Of a stretch of 64,000 nt of DNA, positions 24,206 through 36,290 are shown piece by piece (positions within the stretch are counted from its first letter, which is position 1; the number at the start of each line of letters is the position of its first letter). A program made the position numbers and the translations under genes. The stretch lies in contig SCFE01000113.1 of assembly GCA_004352715.1 (NCBI GenBank), positions 255,044-319,043 of the forward strand, written 5' to 3'. Below the pieces are notes generated by a model, which saw only the letters and a list, made by a program, of their open reading frames with translations, ran no database searches and was not told where the DNA came from. Source of the DNA: Hofstenia miamia (Eukaryota > Xenacoelomorpha > Acoela).

Positions 24206-26040
24206 TATTTCAAAAAACCAGATATTTCAACAAAATTGATAATTTTTAAATCAAGCATTTACAGTTGACAGGTATCGAAGTTTCTTTACATAGTTTTTAA
24301 GGCAGCAAAAGCGGTCAAGAAAATATAACTCTTATTCCTTAAGGATTTCAAATATCAAGAATAAACCTAAAGTGGGCATTTCACCATCAGCTTAAAAAAA
24401 CTAACAATTATCTGAATGCTTTCGATTATACTGAAACAAGATTACTCGTTTCCTAAGACAATCGTTGTAATAGCATTTAAACAAATATTTCGGTAACATT
24501 AATTATTGAGAAAAATTGTTAAAATTATTTTGGTTGAAGTAATGAATATTTGAATTTGAAAAGATATGTAAAATCATTTATATAATAATCTGAAACTACT
24601 AAATCAACTCATGCGGATTCGAAAGAATTATTTTGCTATTCTTCAAACTGAAATTCTCTATTCATCGGTCCAATGCAATCTTATAAATTCGTAGGAATCA
24701 TATTCGCGAATTATAAACCAAGTTCTTGATAGTTCACAAATCCTTCATTCAATTCATTTAATAAAATAGAGCGAGGCCATTGTTTTGAGAAAGTGATATG
24801 GGTTTGTTACTGAAATTTGAAAGTGAAGCTAACCTGAATTTTTTCGAAACGCTGACGTTATCCATTTCATTTGAGAAAACAAGTTATATTTTTTCGATTC
24901 TTACATTTCAAGTATTGTCAAACAAGCGAAACAAAATTAATTTTTAAAATTCTACCAATTTCTGACCCATTATTATAAGAAACAATGTTATATTTGAAAA
25001 TAGGAAATAGGAAGAACTAACAACACCCATGTGGAATGTGATTGGAAAAACTCAATGTTTGTGCTGTCAATTTTTTTAATGCAAACCACACTATACAATA
25101 TATCCCTTCGATTATTAAGTTGGATATCAATTTTGGCCACATTCAACAAAAATACACGTTTCTGATAGCAATTATCAATAAAAAGTACCCCACTGAAGTT
25201 TAAAAACTAACGTTCATCAGCTATAATCTTGAAAACAATAGAAAACATATTGACTACTAATCAAATGTTCAAAATTACGAAATTTACTATTGCTCAATTG
25301 TAAATTTCGAATATTAATCTGAACAGTGTTATGTGTACAAAATAAAGAGTAAAAGGCCAAAATATTTTGTTATAATAATCTTGAAGCCTAGAATCTCTGA
25401 GCGAATAGTCACTTGGATGTCTTCCTTTCTTATAATTCATAAGAGTTCACAACAAAATGTTAACACATTTGAAATGCTTATGCTGTTACATTTACACCAT
25501 TATTGATATCTAAGAAATGTTCTTAAAATATATATCAATTACATGAATCGTATATATATGTATATATATATATATATACAAAGAAAAACAAATCAGAAGA
25601 AACTATCAAATTAAATGAATACCAATTCTTCGCTGTTTAACATTTTGCATTTATGAATGAAATTTAACAAAACTTTATTTCACAGGTTCAAAAAAAACAG
25701 TAAAATTGTTCATGAATACAAATTCACACCGAAACCAAGCAGAAAAGTAACCGAAAAATATAAAGCAAAGATTTCGAATTCGGTGTAATGAAAATGGCAG
25801 TTTTGCTACGTACTCTCTTTGGGGAGCCAAAGCGAGCTAGTCAATGTGCTAAACGTCTTCGGAAATTAGTAAAATTTTAGAATCATAAAATGTGGATATG
25901 TGTAATGTACAATAAACATTTGAGCGAAGTAATATACAATTAACCCTGAAGAAAATACGACATTAATAAGATTTCCGAGCAAAGTTTAGTAGTCTAAATG
26001 GAAAACCCATCCAATAAACATAAGCACATTTCTAGAACAC
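24206..26040. other. Intergenic; TA microsatellite near 25551
   Basis: AT-rich without a convincing gene. A short TA/TG microsatellite lies at about 25551-25579. Confidence 0.4.
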
Positions 26041-26290
26041 ATCCTGCATGATGGGAAGGAGGCAGTATGTGCTAGCGCACGGGATACCCTGTATCAAGTA
26101 GATATGCCCAAATCGTCAGAGAGAAGGCGAAGTGTCGTGGAAAATAGCACCGGACTGTTCGTGTGATTGAAGGGGTGATTGAGCGGATATGTGCAATTGG
26201 CCATTCATTGATGAAGACTGCTGCGAGGGAGATGGTGTTCCAACAGTTGGCGGGGAGACACTACTCGAGGAAAGCCCGTCTGGTGATATT
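26041..26290. other. GC-richer block, possible coding relic of unknown type
   Basis: The block 'gaaggaggcagtatgtgcta' to about 26285 is compositionally unlike its neighbours. Three plus-strand frames each read for a few dozen codons (for example YAQIVREKAKCRGK and IERICAIGHSLMKTAAREM) before a stop. This looks like an old piece of coding sequence, perhaps from a retroelement, but I cannot identify a family. Confidence 0.25.
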
Positions 26291-28344
26291 GAGTTTCCAA
26301 CTAAAAATACACGATATTACCATAAAAAATTAACACACTCTTTCAAACGAAACTTCTCATTAATTACTCCTCATCGAATTAATAAGCTACTTGGGGAGTA
26401 ATCAATTAAAATCCATGCTAATGAACAGCGTTACTCCAAGCAATAAATCAAACAAAAATGTGTCATTAATTCTTCAAAGCTAATTTTTTGTTTTCCGAAT
26501 AATCAACCTGCAGTTTTATTTCAACACAAGAACAAAAAATGTTTAGACGATTTACAGTCCTTAACAGCTATTCAAAAAATCGAGAAATATTATGAACCAT
26601 TTCAATGTTATGATATAAATTCTGCAAATTTATTGCACTATATCCTGAAACACTCTTACAAACCAAATAAATAGTGATCTTCAATTCTCTAGATGACATT
26701 ACTTAAGAAAACTTAAAGTTAATGTCAAAGATCCTCATTGATAGTGATGTAGCAGTCATACATTGAACGCACGTATAAAATATTCAAGAAAGCGAACACT
26801 AAAGTTTTGAATGTTGTAATAAGATGGCTCTCAACATAGGCTGTAGTAAATAAAATGTTACAATATTTGAGTTTGTATCAATTCAGAAAATATCAAGAGG
26901 CGTGCTTAGAGGCGATATTAGATAAATAAGCACAACTACAGATATCCTTCAAGCAGTGCTGTAGCTTCCGGAGCGTGCAAATTTAACAAGTACTTGCATT
27001 GGTGTCAATAAACAAACTGATAGGTGATGAGTATAATGGACAAACACGTAAAAATTTCTCTATTTCATGTTAACGCTCAGTGCGAATTAGAAGGGATTTA
27101 ATTCCACTTCTAGTACATAATGCGGGTTCAAGCAAAAGTGATAGGATGTGTTTGTAGACAGGATCTCATTTTACACCTCCAATGCCATAAGAGATAGTTG
27201 ATTCTCTAAGAATAATCGCTAATGTAAGTTCACCGCTTCCATTCCCATAGGAATGGAACATGGGAATAACAAAGACGATGGGTTGGGCCCAGATAAAAGT
27301 CTTATGACAATAACTATTAATATATTTTATGTATAAGATGTCAATATTCATATAAGTCCAAATTCCCAAACCACGTACTCTAAAACTCGTCAGAAGGGCC
27401 ACATTGCATGTGAGGTGCAAATAACTTAGCGAGTTTTGACAGAAAACTTCATGCCAAACTATAATGTAGGCTAATGGTCTGTGATAAAAAAAGTTCTTCT
27501 TAAACAAAATATAAGCCTCTTCAGATATACTGTCACTCCGTTTAAAAAGCAAATATGGGGAGAAAAATACAGATCGACACATGATGCAATATTTTCAGTT
27601 CTAGATTGACTAGACTAGAAGTGTAAACACTTTCTTAAAACTGTAAATTATAATGTTTGAAATTGACGCGAATCAATATATCACATTTATTATGTACATC
27701 TAGTAGACAGGCAATTTAATTTTTGTCAGTGCAATAGCATTTAGGAATTTCATAAAATGTTTAGGCTGACGACAATTAATTATACCTGCACAGTTGCATC
27801 CTACGACTGTCAACCTGTAGACAGAAATATGAGTATAAAGTTAGGATAACTTAATTCAGTAAAAGGAGCCCAAAGCGCAAAACAGCAATTTTAAAACACA
27901 AGCTGGAAAATTCCAAAGAATAGCCATTGAGACAAAGGCGGCCTTGACAAAGCGGTGTTTTTTGAAGTAATAGGGGCCTAACACAAACAACCGCAGTACC
28001 AGACACAAATGAGAAGTGAAATAATGAAGGTGGAGCGGACAAAAACATAATGAATGGCGACTTAATTAAGTAGATTCCCTCCCCCATTCATGTCAATTTA
28101 ATGTCACAATTCCCAGTTCACTAAATTACAACTAACTTAGCCCAGTAATTCAATTGGAAACTTTTAATGGGCGCACTCTCAATTTAAAGCAATATATAAA
28201 TTGACATTTCAATACTCGATTTCGAATCAAGTGAAAACTTAAATAACACGTAAGCAACAATAACCAGCACGTTATAATGGCACTTTCATTTGTGAGTCAA
28301 TACAAATACAAACATCAGGTTTTTTAAAAATCCCACTGCCAAAC
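26291..28344. other. 3' flank of PKNOX, no gene seen
   Basis: The longest gap-free open frame of the window lies here (27166-27582, minus, 138 residues), but its translation has no recognisable domain and there are no supporting signals. It is treated as chance. No tRNA or other RNA gene seen. Confidence 0.4.
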
Positions 28345-28516
28345 CAGAGACGATCTAGGCATTTTCAAACGGGTGGGCTGTTGATATAATTTTGATTTTA
28401 AAATTGATTATTTATTAAATAACAATGGAGTACTGAATTATAATTCTAAAATTTTTACTTGCTCTTCCATTTATGAAACCCAGGGGGGCGGCCGCAACTC
28501 CCTAAATCCGTCCCCA
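28345..28516. mobile_element. hAT-type MITE in the PKNOX 3' region
   Basis: Left end 'cagagacgatctaggc' and right end, in reverse complement, 'TGGGGACGGATTTAGGG' form a degenerate terminal inverted repeat. The flanks 'tgccaaac' (28337-28344) and 'tgcgaaac' (28517-28524) match at 7 of 8 positions, which fits the 8-bp target duplication of hAT elements. The interior is AT-rich with a GC-rich 'ggggggcggccgc' run near the right end. It lies about 95 bp downstream of the PKNOX stop codon, so it is probably part of the 3' UTR or lies just beyond it. Confidence 0.65.
28411..28416 (-). promoter_or_regulatory. Candidate polyadenylation signal AATAAA
   Basis: On the minus strand this is the first canonical AATAAA after the PKNOX stop, about 195 nt downstream, and it falls inside the hAT MITE. 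A variant ATTAAA (28588-28593) lies only about 20 nt after the stop. Which one is used cannot be decided from sequence alone. Confidence 0.35.
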
Positions 28517-28610
28517 TGCGAAACCTATAACATCAATAATAAAAAAATTAAAGCGATAAAGGTCTTTAAGTCACATACTGAAAAATATTTAATACGTATA
28601 TGTTAAAAGA

Positions 28611-28836
28611 CTAGTAATTACCGTCTGGTCCATAGCTGCTTCCAACTGAAAGATCATCATTGGGTGAAGATGGCTCAATCTTGGCAACTTGACCCTGTGC
28701 CAAATTGTCAGGCCAGAAACGATTGGCAGCATTAGGTCTTGCAACAGTTTTAGACTTCTTGGCTTTCTGTAAAGAAGTGTCGGGGGTTGTTGCTTCCAAC
28801 ATTGGCTGCAGAATGCGTCTTCTGGCATTAATGAAC
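28611..28836 (-). CDS. PKNOX: PKNOX/PREP last coding exon: homeodomain helix 3 and C-terminus
   Basis: The exon starts after a TTTAG acceptor at 28837-28841 with one base that completes the Trp codon begun in the 77-nt exon. It then reads FINARRRILQPMLEA, the TALE recognition helix: Ile at homeodomain position 50, Asn at 51 and three arginines contact DNA. It continues with a basic KAKKSK stretch, then RPNAANRFWPDNLAQG, matching the conserved RP--RFWPDS-A-G block that follows the homeodomain in PREP/PKNOX proteins and is absent from MEIS. The tail is Ser/Asp-rich and stops at TAG (28611-28613), giving 74 residues from Phe. The C-terminus is shorter than in vertebrate PKNOX1, which has roughly 100 or more residues after the homeodomain. 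Confidence 0.95.
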
Positions 28837-31800
28837 CTAAATTCACATTAAACATTAAAAGAGCTAAATTCATGGTTTTAAGAAATAAAAATCTGATCTT
28901 AACAAAGGAATGAAAATTACTACAATTCATAATGAATTCAAATAATAGGAGGGCATGGAATTATTACCTTGAATTTTGCAAAACTAAAAATAAACTTTCA
29001 AAAGTTAAGCAAAACTCATTATTTCTGAAAAGTAATCAAAATGAATTAAACAAAAATAAAATGTGACATTTAGTTTTTACGTCTCAGTAATCAAATTTAC
29101 ATCTGTTGAAAAATGAGACATTTGTTGTTTTCTAAATGCTCTAACAGCCGCTTGTGCAGAAATTTCTATATTCTGTTGAAAAAAAGCGGTAATTCAGGGA
29201 AAACTTTTTAAAGTGATAGGGTGCATTGCTACAAAACACCATAAAGGTATGGCAGATACAAAGATAGAGTGGTAGCACAAACCTTGATTTCACAGCTATA
29301 CACTTAATGTTAGTCAAAACCAACTCATTGCATTGGGAAAATGAATTGAGTTGTTGAAAATCAGAAATTATATAAACCAACGCCATTGAAAAATGCTGGT
29401 TTTATACAAATATTTACTAAAAATAATGAAATCTCATATAAAGAAAAAATTATTCTCAAACTTTACACGAAAGCGGAGTAAGGTGCACATAAGCGATGCA
29501 TTTAATACGAGTAACACATGATTAAAATAAAACATTTCCATTGCAAAATATACGCCAACTTATTTTTTATAAAAAGAAAGACCAAATAAACAAAATATTA
29601 GGCTAGTGGACAATAATTATATTTACATTTTTAAAAATGGCAAATTGGGTTTGGAGTGATTTGAGATCTATACATTGATTCTTGACAATGCTGTTCCTTG
29701 CATTTACTCAGTGAAGAAGCCAGCTTGAAAATGCATGTGGAAAATGCCTACAGTTCAGAGGTCTTCTACAGGAAGTAGTTTTTGCTGAAATATAGATTGA
29801 TTTTTAGAAATCGTTTTAAGAAATGAAAATGCGATTTGATGCCAGTAGCAAATAGCGGCTTAGAGCAATTTTTAAAAATTACATTACGCATTGCAAATAT
29901 ATTGACAAATTGTAAGCTTTTACCAATAAATGACATAGAATGATATGCCAATCTGGTTAGATTATGCATAAATAGAAAATCGATAAGAATTATTAATCAA
30001 TAGTGAGAAAATTAATAAAGCTTCCACCGCAACGCAATTTGGAAAGCCGCGACGGCACGGGAGTAATTGGCTTCTCGAAGCAGTAAGGAAAGCAATACAC
30101 ATATGTTATCATAAGCGTGTTAGGTCTTGGAGCTCAAAGTTACACTCGTAAATTTTATAACTGGTAACAGTGTCAGAGCGCTAATTGATAAGTGCTGGTG
30201 TCATTTAACGTAAACAAATAATTCTATGGTAGAACGATAAAATAATAGGGAAACGGCTTGTTGACGACAACACGGCTTATCAAGAATCTAATCGGATCTA
30301 GAAATGGCGCGCAAGTGAAAATGGTGAAGGTTTGAAAGAGCAGGTTAGAAAAGGTAGTTAATTTCATTTAATAATTTGAGAGTGGGAAATTCACGACTAC
30401 TATTCCAGAAGATGAAATGTAATTAATGCATTTAATATAAAGTTTTGAGCGATGAAAACCTTGAAATTTAAAATGAAAATATGATTGGGAATTTTTGAAA
30501 GTGACATTTTTAAAAAGGATAAAAATATTGGGAATTAAGCGAGCATTTACAATTGAAAAGAAACCATTTTAGCGCCCTGATAATAATGTCAATGCTAACG
30601 AGCGCGGTCAACAAAGCATAGTGACAAATTAAACTCGGTTTTGTTTTCAAAAAAGACGGTGTTTGTTTTAATTTATTTGTTATAAAATAAAAGAAATATT
30701 CATGAATAAACCGAGATAATATGAAACGTCATCCACCACCGGAGGGTACATTAAGACCTTAAAAGTGGACAAATTGATGAAAACAAAAATATACACAATG
30801 CCATTTTCCTAGCTGAGTAAATTGGGCTAATTGAATAGCGGGAATTAACAGCATTTGTCAATTTGCGATTTAGTCAGACAGAAGTAACCAATTAGAAAGC
30901 GGCTATTCATTAATCTGGTAAAAAGAGCCAGCTTTCTTTATCAGTTATTGGGTAAGCTTTCCCAATGAGAGTAATTTTATCGGCCGAAGGCATCAATTAA
31001 TCTTGCCAAAATAATGAGATAGATTATTAGGAAAATAAATGGCAGAATAAAGACGGCCATATAAGCTGTGGCTTTCCAACGCGAATGGGTCGGAGCGGGA
31101 GCCTGTTAGCATCCCAGTGGGAGGAAACAAATGCGCAACGGCAATTTTCTTCTAAATTTCAGTTACCGCGCCTGACACGCTCCCTAGCCACCCCCGCGGC
31201 TTATCAAAACGACGCGAGATAATCTCCATTTGTTGCGTACACCTCCCAACTCACTTTCATTCCACAATAAAAAAATACCACTCAAACAAACAAACAATAA
31301 TGATGAATGTATTGAAGAGATCTGCACCTACATCTCATACCCATATTCAATTCATTACGGCTATTCGAATGACCCTAACTAATACTGAATACAAAAAGCT
31401 TTTCATGAAACACATCACTTATCAGGATTCTCCTGTTATTTAGTGAATGTAGAGGGCAGGCCTGGCCTAAAAGAAAATATTGATGGATTACTAGATCGAT
31501 AGAATGAATGACAGTTATAAATAAACGGAAACATCTGAACCGTACCAATAACCGCTTATGCGCACGTCAGAATAATTAATTAATCCATCCGTGGCAGGAA
31601 CTGTTCACAGGCTAATACCACAATCTGCCTAGACCGATATGTGCCATTTCCTGTCTTAAATTTAAGCGAATGAAATTTGCAATAAATACATTTGCAATTT
31701 ACCCTTTAACTAAATACGCCAAATTTCGCGAATTGATTTAAATAAATTGATGCATGCATGATAATGGGAAACGTCCTAAGAATTCCACACGTAAAAACTA

Positions 31801-32913
31801 CACACATTGCAAAACAAACGCGAAGACAAGTGGTTAAAATGATTGAGTAAACTAATAAACCAAAAGGAGGAACGAAAGAGGAACTGTTTGTACAGGTCGA
31901 GTATTACACCCGCGGGAGTGCTAAATTAAGAAATCTCTTAAAATCATTATAAGATTCTGAAAGTTCGAATCTTTGTTAACTGAACTTCATATGAAAAACT
32001 AGACTTCAAACAAAGAGTCCATGCAGTTAATACAAAAACCAATGAACCAATTAAAGTTTAATGGTTTGAATTGTTTACATATTGTTTAGTAATTAAAAAA
32101 ATTTAAAAAATTCTTCTGTGATATGGAATGATGGCGTTGACGTAAAATTGAATGAATTTTGTTTTATTTACTTAAATTCTCATCTCGAAAAAAATTCAAG
32201 AGGTTGAAAGATAATGAACATACTTCTCGCGACACAAGCAAATATATGAATAAAATAGCCGCGGAGTGCTCTTTCAATAAAAACATTCTCAAACTTATAC
32301 AAAATACGACAATTTTCTATAATTGCAAAATTTCGAACCTCAACAATTGCCAAAAAATTTGACAAAATTTATAAATTTTATTGACAAACTTACCGTTCAC
32401 TATTGACATTATTACGAATTATAAGTCAAATTAAAAAAATTATGAAAAATGTCACTACACAGTAATTAACACTGTGATATGCTCTTAATATTCAAAATAA
32501 ATAATGTTAATAATTTTAAAAAGAGGATATAACAAAAGATGGAATTAATAATTTGTAATTGGATTTTTAAAAACAAATAACAAACTAAAAGAAACAAAAC
32601 ATTTAGTATTTAATTACTGCAGGAATTTAAAAATTTTCAGGGAACTGAACATATTTTCGGACCGACGTCAATCAACCAGGGTTACATTGTTGACTAAATT
32701 TTGGTAAATATATTTAAAACTATTTATATAATTAAAAAAAGTGAAACTCATAAAACTCTCAAATTAAAGTTAACGCTTCTAAATTATTCATTCTAACTAT
32801 GATAAAAAAACGAATAGTTAACAGGACAAACATTTCTGTTTCATAACAAACATTTCTAAGCACATAGCTAATAATTTTCATACATGCTATTCTAGAACAG
32901 CTCAATGCATTAC
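28837..32913 (-). other. PKNOX intron (4,077 bp) between homeodomain exons
   Basis: GT (at 32912-32913) to AG (at 28837-28838), splitting the Trp codon of 'VNNW-FINARR' after its second base. No other exon seen. The stretch 30960-31260 is more complex and GC-richer than the surroundings, and is listed separately. The rest is AT-rich. Open frames at 29141-29386 and 29766-29969 look like chance. Confidence 0.85.
30960..31260. promoter_or_regulatory. Candidate intronic regulatory element
   Basis: Within the 4-kb intron this block ('cgaatgggtcggagcgggag', 'ccgcgcctgacacgctccct', 'cccccgcggcttatcaaaac') departs from the local AT-rich, low-complexity background. It has no frame, repeat structure or terminal repeats that would make it a transposon. 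Developmental homeobox genes often keep conserved enhancers in introns, so it is flagged as a candidate. There is no direct evidence of function. Confidence 0.2.
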
Positions 32914-32990
32914 CAGTTATTAACTTGAAGAAGTGTTAGGCTGGTTTGTTGTGCAAGTTGCCGTTTCTCATCTTCAGTTGGATATGGATG
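32914..32990 (-). CDS. PKNOX: PKNOX/PREP 77-nt exon: TALE loop and helix 2
   Basis: Bounded by TTTAG (acceptor, 32991-32995) and GTAATG (donor, 32908-32913). It encodes HPYPTEDEKRQLAQQTSL followed by TLLQVNN and the first two bases of Trp. The PYP at residues 2-4 is the three-amino-acid loop extension that defines TALE homeodomains. 'HPYPTEDEK' and 'TLLQVNNW' are the PREP wording (MEIS has HPYPSEEQK and TILQVNNW). The exon starts in phase 0 and ends in phase 2, and both junctions join the neighbouring exons in frame. A 77-nt exon at this place is, to my knowledge, an old shared feature of MEIS/PREP genes. It is too short to show as a long open frame. Confidence 0.96.
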
Positions 32991-33067
32991 CTAAATGTGA
33001 AAATTGATAATTGCAAAGTTTAAATAATAAAGTTGAAAAGTTTTTCTTGACAATATAGGAAACTTAC
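32991..33067 (-). other. PKNOX 77-bp mini-intron
   Basis: GTAAGT donor (33062-33067) and CATTTAG acceptor (32991-32997). Phase 0. It separates '...WLFQHIV' from 'HPYPTEDEK...' and is by far the shortest intron of the gene. Confidence 0.93.
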
Positions 33068-33303
33068 AACAATGTGTTGAAAGAGCCACGATCGCATAAT
33101 CTGTGTGGCTTGTTTAGGGAGCACACCTCTCTTGGTTTTCTTCATGGATCCGTCCGGATTTAGGTCATGCAGTGAGTTGGATATAAGAGAAGCCTGTGGA
33201 TGCATTAGATGACCACCGGCTGCGGCTGAATGTGGGACGAGCTGACTAGCCCCACCATGAATCATTGGGGCCAGAGAAGACACATGTGCAGGTAATGGAT
33301 AGC
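33068..33303 (-). CDS. PKNOX: PKNOX/PREP exon: linker and homeodomain helix 1
   Basis: Follows a TATCTAG acceptor (33304-33310). The first two bases complete a Gly codon started in the upstream exon, then 78 codons follow up to the GTAAGT donor at 33062-33067. The first half is a His/Met/Ala-rich linker (AAAGGHLMHPQ). The second half is LHDLNPDGSMKKTKRG, then VLPKQATQIMRSWLFQHIV, the homeodomain N-terminal arm and helix 1. 'KRGVLPK-AT--MRSWLFQHI' is diagnostic of PREP/PKNOX (MEIS has [21 protein letters not shown]). The Val before HPYP is Gly in vertebrate PKNOX1. Neighbouring exons splice to it in frame on both sides. Confidence 0.96.
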
Positions 33304-33990
33304 CTAGATATTGAGATCAATTACATCAACAATTTGAGCATTGAAAGCCAAAATATTATAGAATAAAGTAAGAGGAATGTTAGAAAAATATTATATTTAC
33401 TTTTTATCAAGTATTTAGTTAGCGAAAAAATGGGAAAATTTTCTTGAAAAATGTAGAATTTGTACTAGTGTTTTCCAACTAATAGCAGTGATATGGAAAT
33501 TTTGATGTCAAAATACTTAAATAAATAAAATATTTAGACATGGCTATTTATATATAGGAGACTCTACACTTCCAAAAAATAATCAAAACTCCGGAACGTA
33601 CGCTGAACAAAGAAGAGAAGTTTTTTAAATTAAAGTAAAATTAATTTCATATTCCCCAATTTGGTGAGAAAAGTGGATGTACTCTTTTTTTGACAATTGT
33701 GTCGCATTTTCCAAAAATTAGTTTTATTAATTATTTCCTAAATTTGAATAATCGACAACACTTCAACATAAAAGACATCCACAATATGAAGAGGCAATGC
33801 ATAGACGAGTGAATAAATTTTCCATTTAAGCAGTGAAACCGCATTCACTAAAGTACTAAAATGCTGAAAGAAATAAAGTTCTACAAATTCGAACAGTACC
33901 CAATCGAAATTTGACCACTTTGCATAAAAATTCGAGTCAACAGTTTGATTTCCATATTTGTTCAATAACTAGATTAACTTTAAAGCTTAC
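33304..33990 (-). other. PKNOX intron (687 bp)
   Basis: GTAAGC donor (33985-33990), CTAG acceptor (33304-33307), phase 1. AT-rich; nothing else recognised. The 75-residue frame at 33738-33965 lies wholly within it and is taken as chance. Confidence 0.9.
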
Positions 33991-34186
33991 CTGAGTGTGA
34001 GGTGACTACGGGTGCGTGGTGCATAAATGCACCGGCAGAATTGATAAGACTCCCGGGGCCACCAGGATGTGAAGCTGCTGGTGTGAGCATAGTGAGAGGA
34101 GGGTAAAGCAGCTGCTGCGTTGAAAGAGCTGCAGCAGCCATCTGATGTTGAGCAGGTTGAGTCGAGGCGGATTGCATAGGGGACAC
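33991..34186 (-). CDS. PKNOX: PKNOX/PREP exon: Ala/Gln/Pro-rich linker
   Basis: Acceptor AAATTAG (34187-34193), donor GTAAGC (33985-33990). It encodes 65 residues plus the first base of a Gly codon. It starts VSPMQSASTQPAQHQ and continues with an Ala run and TQQLLYPPLTML, then a Gly/His/Pro-rich part ending VVTSHSG. This low-complexity segment corresponds to the variable linker between the HM2 region and the homeodomain in PREP proteins. The 'SP-QS' start resembles the same place in vertebrate PKNOX1. Assignment rests on in-frame splicing to recognisable exons on both sides (phase 0 upstream, phase 1 downstream) and on coding-like composition (GC-rich relative to the introns). Confidence 0.9.
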
Positions 34187-35929
34187 CTAATTTTAAGCAC
34201 TTAAATTTCTACGTACATTCATGTTTTTAACCAAAATTGAAAAATTAGTGTTTTACATATAACTGTATTCAAATTATATATCAATTGCTGGAGAACAAAG
34301 GCATTAAAAAATAAAAGGAAATTGTCAGTATAAACAATCTAATAGCTTGCATTTTGGTTTGAAATGTGAACAAAATGTTCAGATAAATCAAAATCTACAA
34401 TTCTTATGAGATTATCCTTTTCCCCATAGATGAAGATTTACTAATGGATAGTTCTGTAGCAAACAGCTGCCGTTCACACTGAAAGGCTTCAAACTCATTC
34501 AGCTACTTATAGTAAATAAAACAGCACTAATCATCCAACTCAGTAACAAAAGCCGGAGAACATTTAATGACAAACTTATATTGCCATTTAATATCAGCAA
34601 TTAGAATGCTCGGTTATTTCAAAATGCATCAATAGCAATTAATTGGTGCATAATTTTTTCCAATGAGTGATTTTAACGAAAAACAGTAAATCACGTTTAA
34701 AAAACATGTTTAACAATATGCATTAAATGTTTTCACCATTAAAACAGATCTTTTGTCCAATAAAATTATTTAGTTTGCTAACTTATTGAAATATTGAAAC
34801 AGATTTGGATGACATCGATATTGTAGAAAACAGGTTTACATAACTTGCTATTAACTTCTCACATACATATTTGGGGATGCATCGATTTAACAGTGCGCAT
34901 GAATTGAGGGGAACAATGTATAAAAATAGGGTCAGAAATGTAAGCGGCATTAAAGATATGTCGGTTAATTTGTGTAGCATCTGTAGAAGTAATAGAACGA
35001 AAGCGGTCGGCGATTGATGACGGCAAAAACAGTATTGAATTTCGAAATTTAATTGCAAGTCATCCCATTAACGGCATGTTTGACCGAAAAATTTCCAGCA
35101 GCATGTCATTAATTAGAAAGAGAAACTTAATGTGGCCCTATTTCGAGAAGGGAAAATATTAGCGTGTCAGGGATATGAAATAGAGAGTGACAAAGAAGTA
35201 AATGGAGATAAATTAAAGCAGAAGCTTCTTCGCAGAATGCTTTATAAATAAAATTAGTAATGACAAATTCATTCAAAAACAATGACGCAATATTATTAAC
35301 ACAAGGTCCATGGAAAAAACACTACTTAGCACAATCGGTTGGAATGATATATTAAATTAATCAAAGCGACAGTCACAAAACACGCTCAAATCAATGCTCC
35401 TTTCATTTAAAAATTACGGCGTTTCACTAAATGAACGACGAGTAATAGCCTCTCCAAAAATTAAACAACTTTCACGAAAAGATATGATAACACTAGCAAC
35501 CGAACAATGATTTCGTCAACCTTGAACGGTAGAGCAGGGAAATATTTCCAAACTTTTAATTTAAAAAATGACAGAAATTTCACAATTAACACAACTGCGT
35601 TGAACTTAAAAATACACATTTCTCCAGATTAAAATTGATTAAGTGGGAAATGACAATTTCAGAAACAATGGGCTGTTAATAATCCTAGTACTATTAATTT
35701 GCCTTCTAGAAGGCAACACACAAACCGTGATGAAATATTTTTCAATATTGATATAAAATACTGCATATATGAAATATGTCGTTGAAAAACTTGATTCAAG
35801 TCTAGTGAAAGTTAAGATATTGTATCATCATCCTTTGTCAAACTATTCTTTTGAAGATTAGCCTTAATTCTTAACTCGACAACTCGCCTTAAAATTATTT
35901 TGGATTGAATATTAATTTCAGTTGCTGCA

Positions 35930-36120
35930 CAGTGGTGCGTTTAGGATTTTAAAACAGGGGGCTGACACCCCCTTTTACAAAAAAGTTGCAAAAAAATGTT
36001 TTTTGAACAAAAGCAAACTTACATAAAATGCAATCGTGTGTTTTTAGTAGCAAATCGATTGATAACATTTTGAATTAAAGTAAAAAAATTTCAATTCGAT
36101 GCCCCCTAAACGCGCCACTG
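35930..36120 (-). mobile_element. hAT-type MITE, copy 1 (intact ends)
   Basis: Left end 'cagtggtgcgtttagg' and right end 'cctaaacgcgccactg' are a nearly perfect terminal inverted repeat of about 15 bp. Flanks 'ttgctgca' and 'gtgctaca' match at 6 of 8 positions, consistent with the 8-bp target duplication of hAT elements. The interior shares 'gggggctgacaccccc', 'acaaaaaagttgcaaaaaaa' and the 'agtagcaaatcgattgat' region with the copies at 37396 and 38340 in inverse orientation. 191 bp, non-coding. Confidence 0.8.
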
Positions 36121-36290
36121 GTGCTACAGATAATATAATTTGCATCATATTTTAGCTGACATTGCATTCTATATCTACATCGATTATCTTGAACTTGTAC
36201 ATGTTTCTTGTCCGCGAACTTTCAATATTCGAAGTGGCACTTACTGGGCCAAACAATTTCAGTAAAACTTGGAATAAGATGGAACTGGCA

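Noticed and set aside
27166-27582. 138-codon minus-strand frame, the longest without N
   Set aside because: No recognisable domain, no splice or promoter context, and AT-rich codons as expected by chance.
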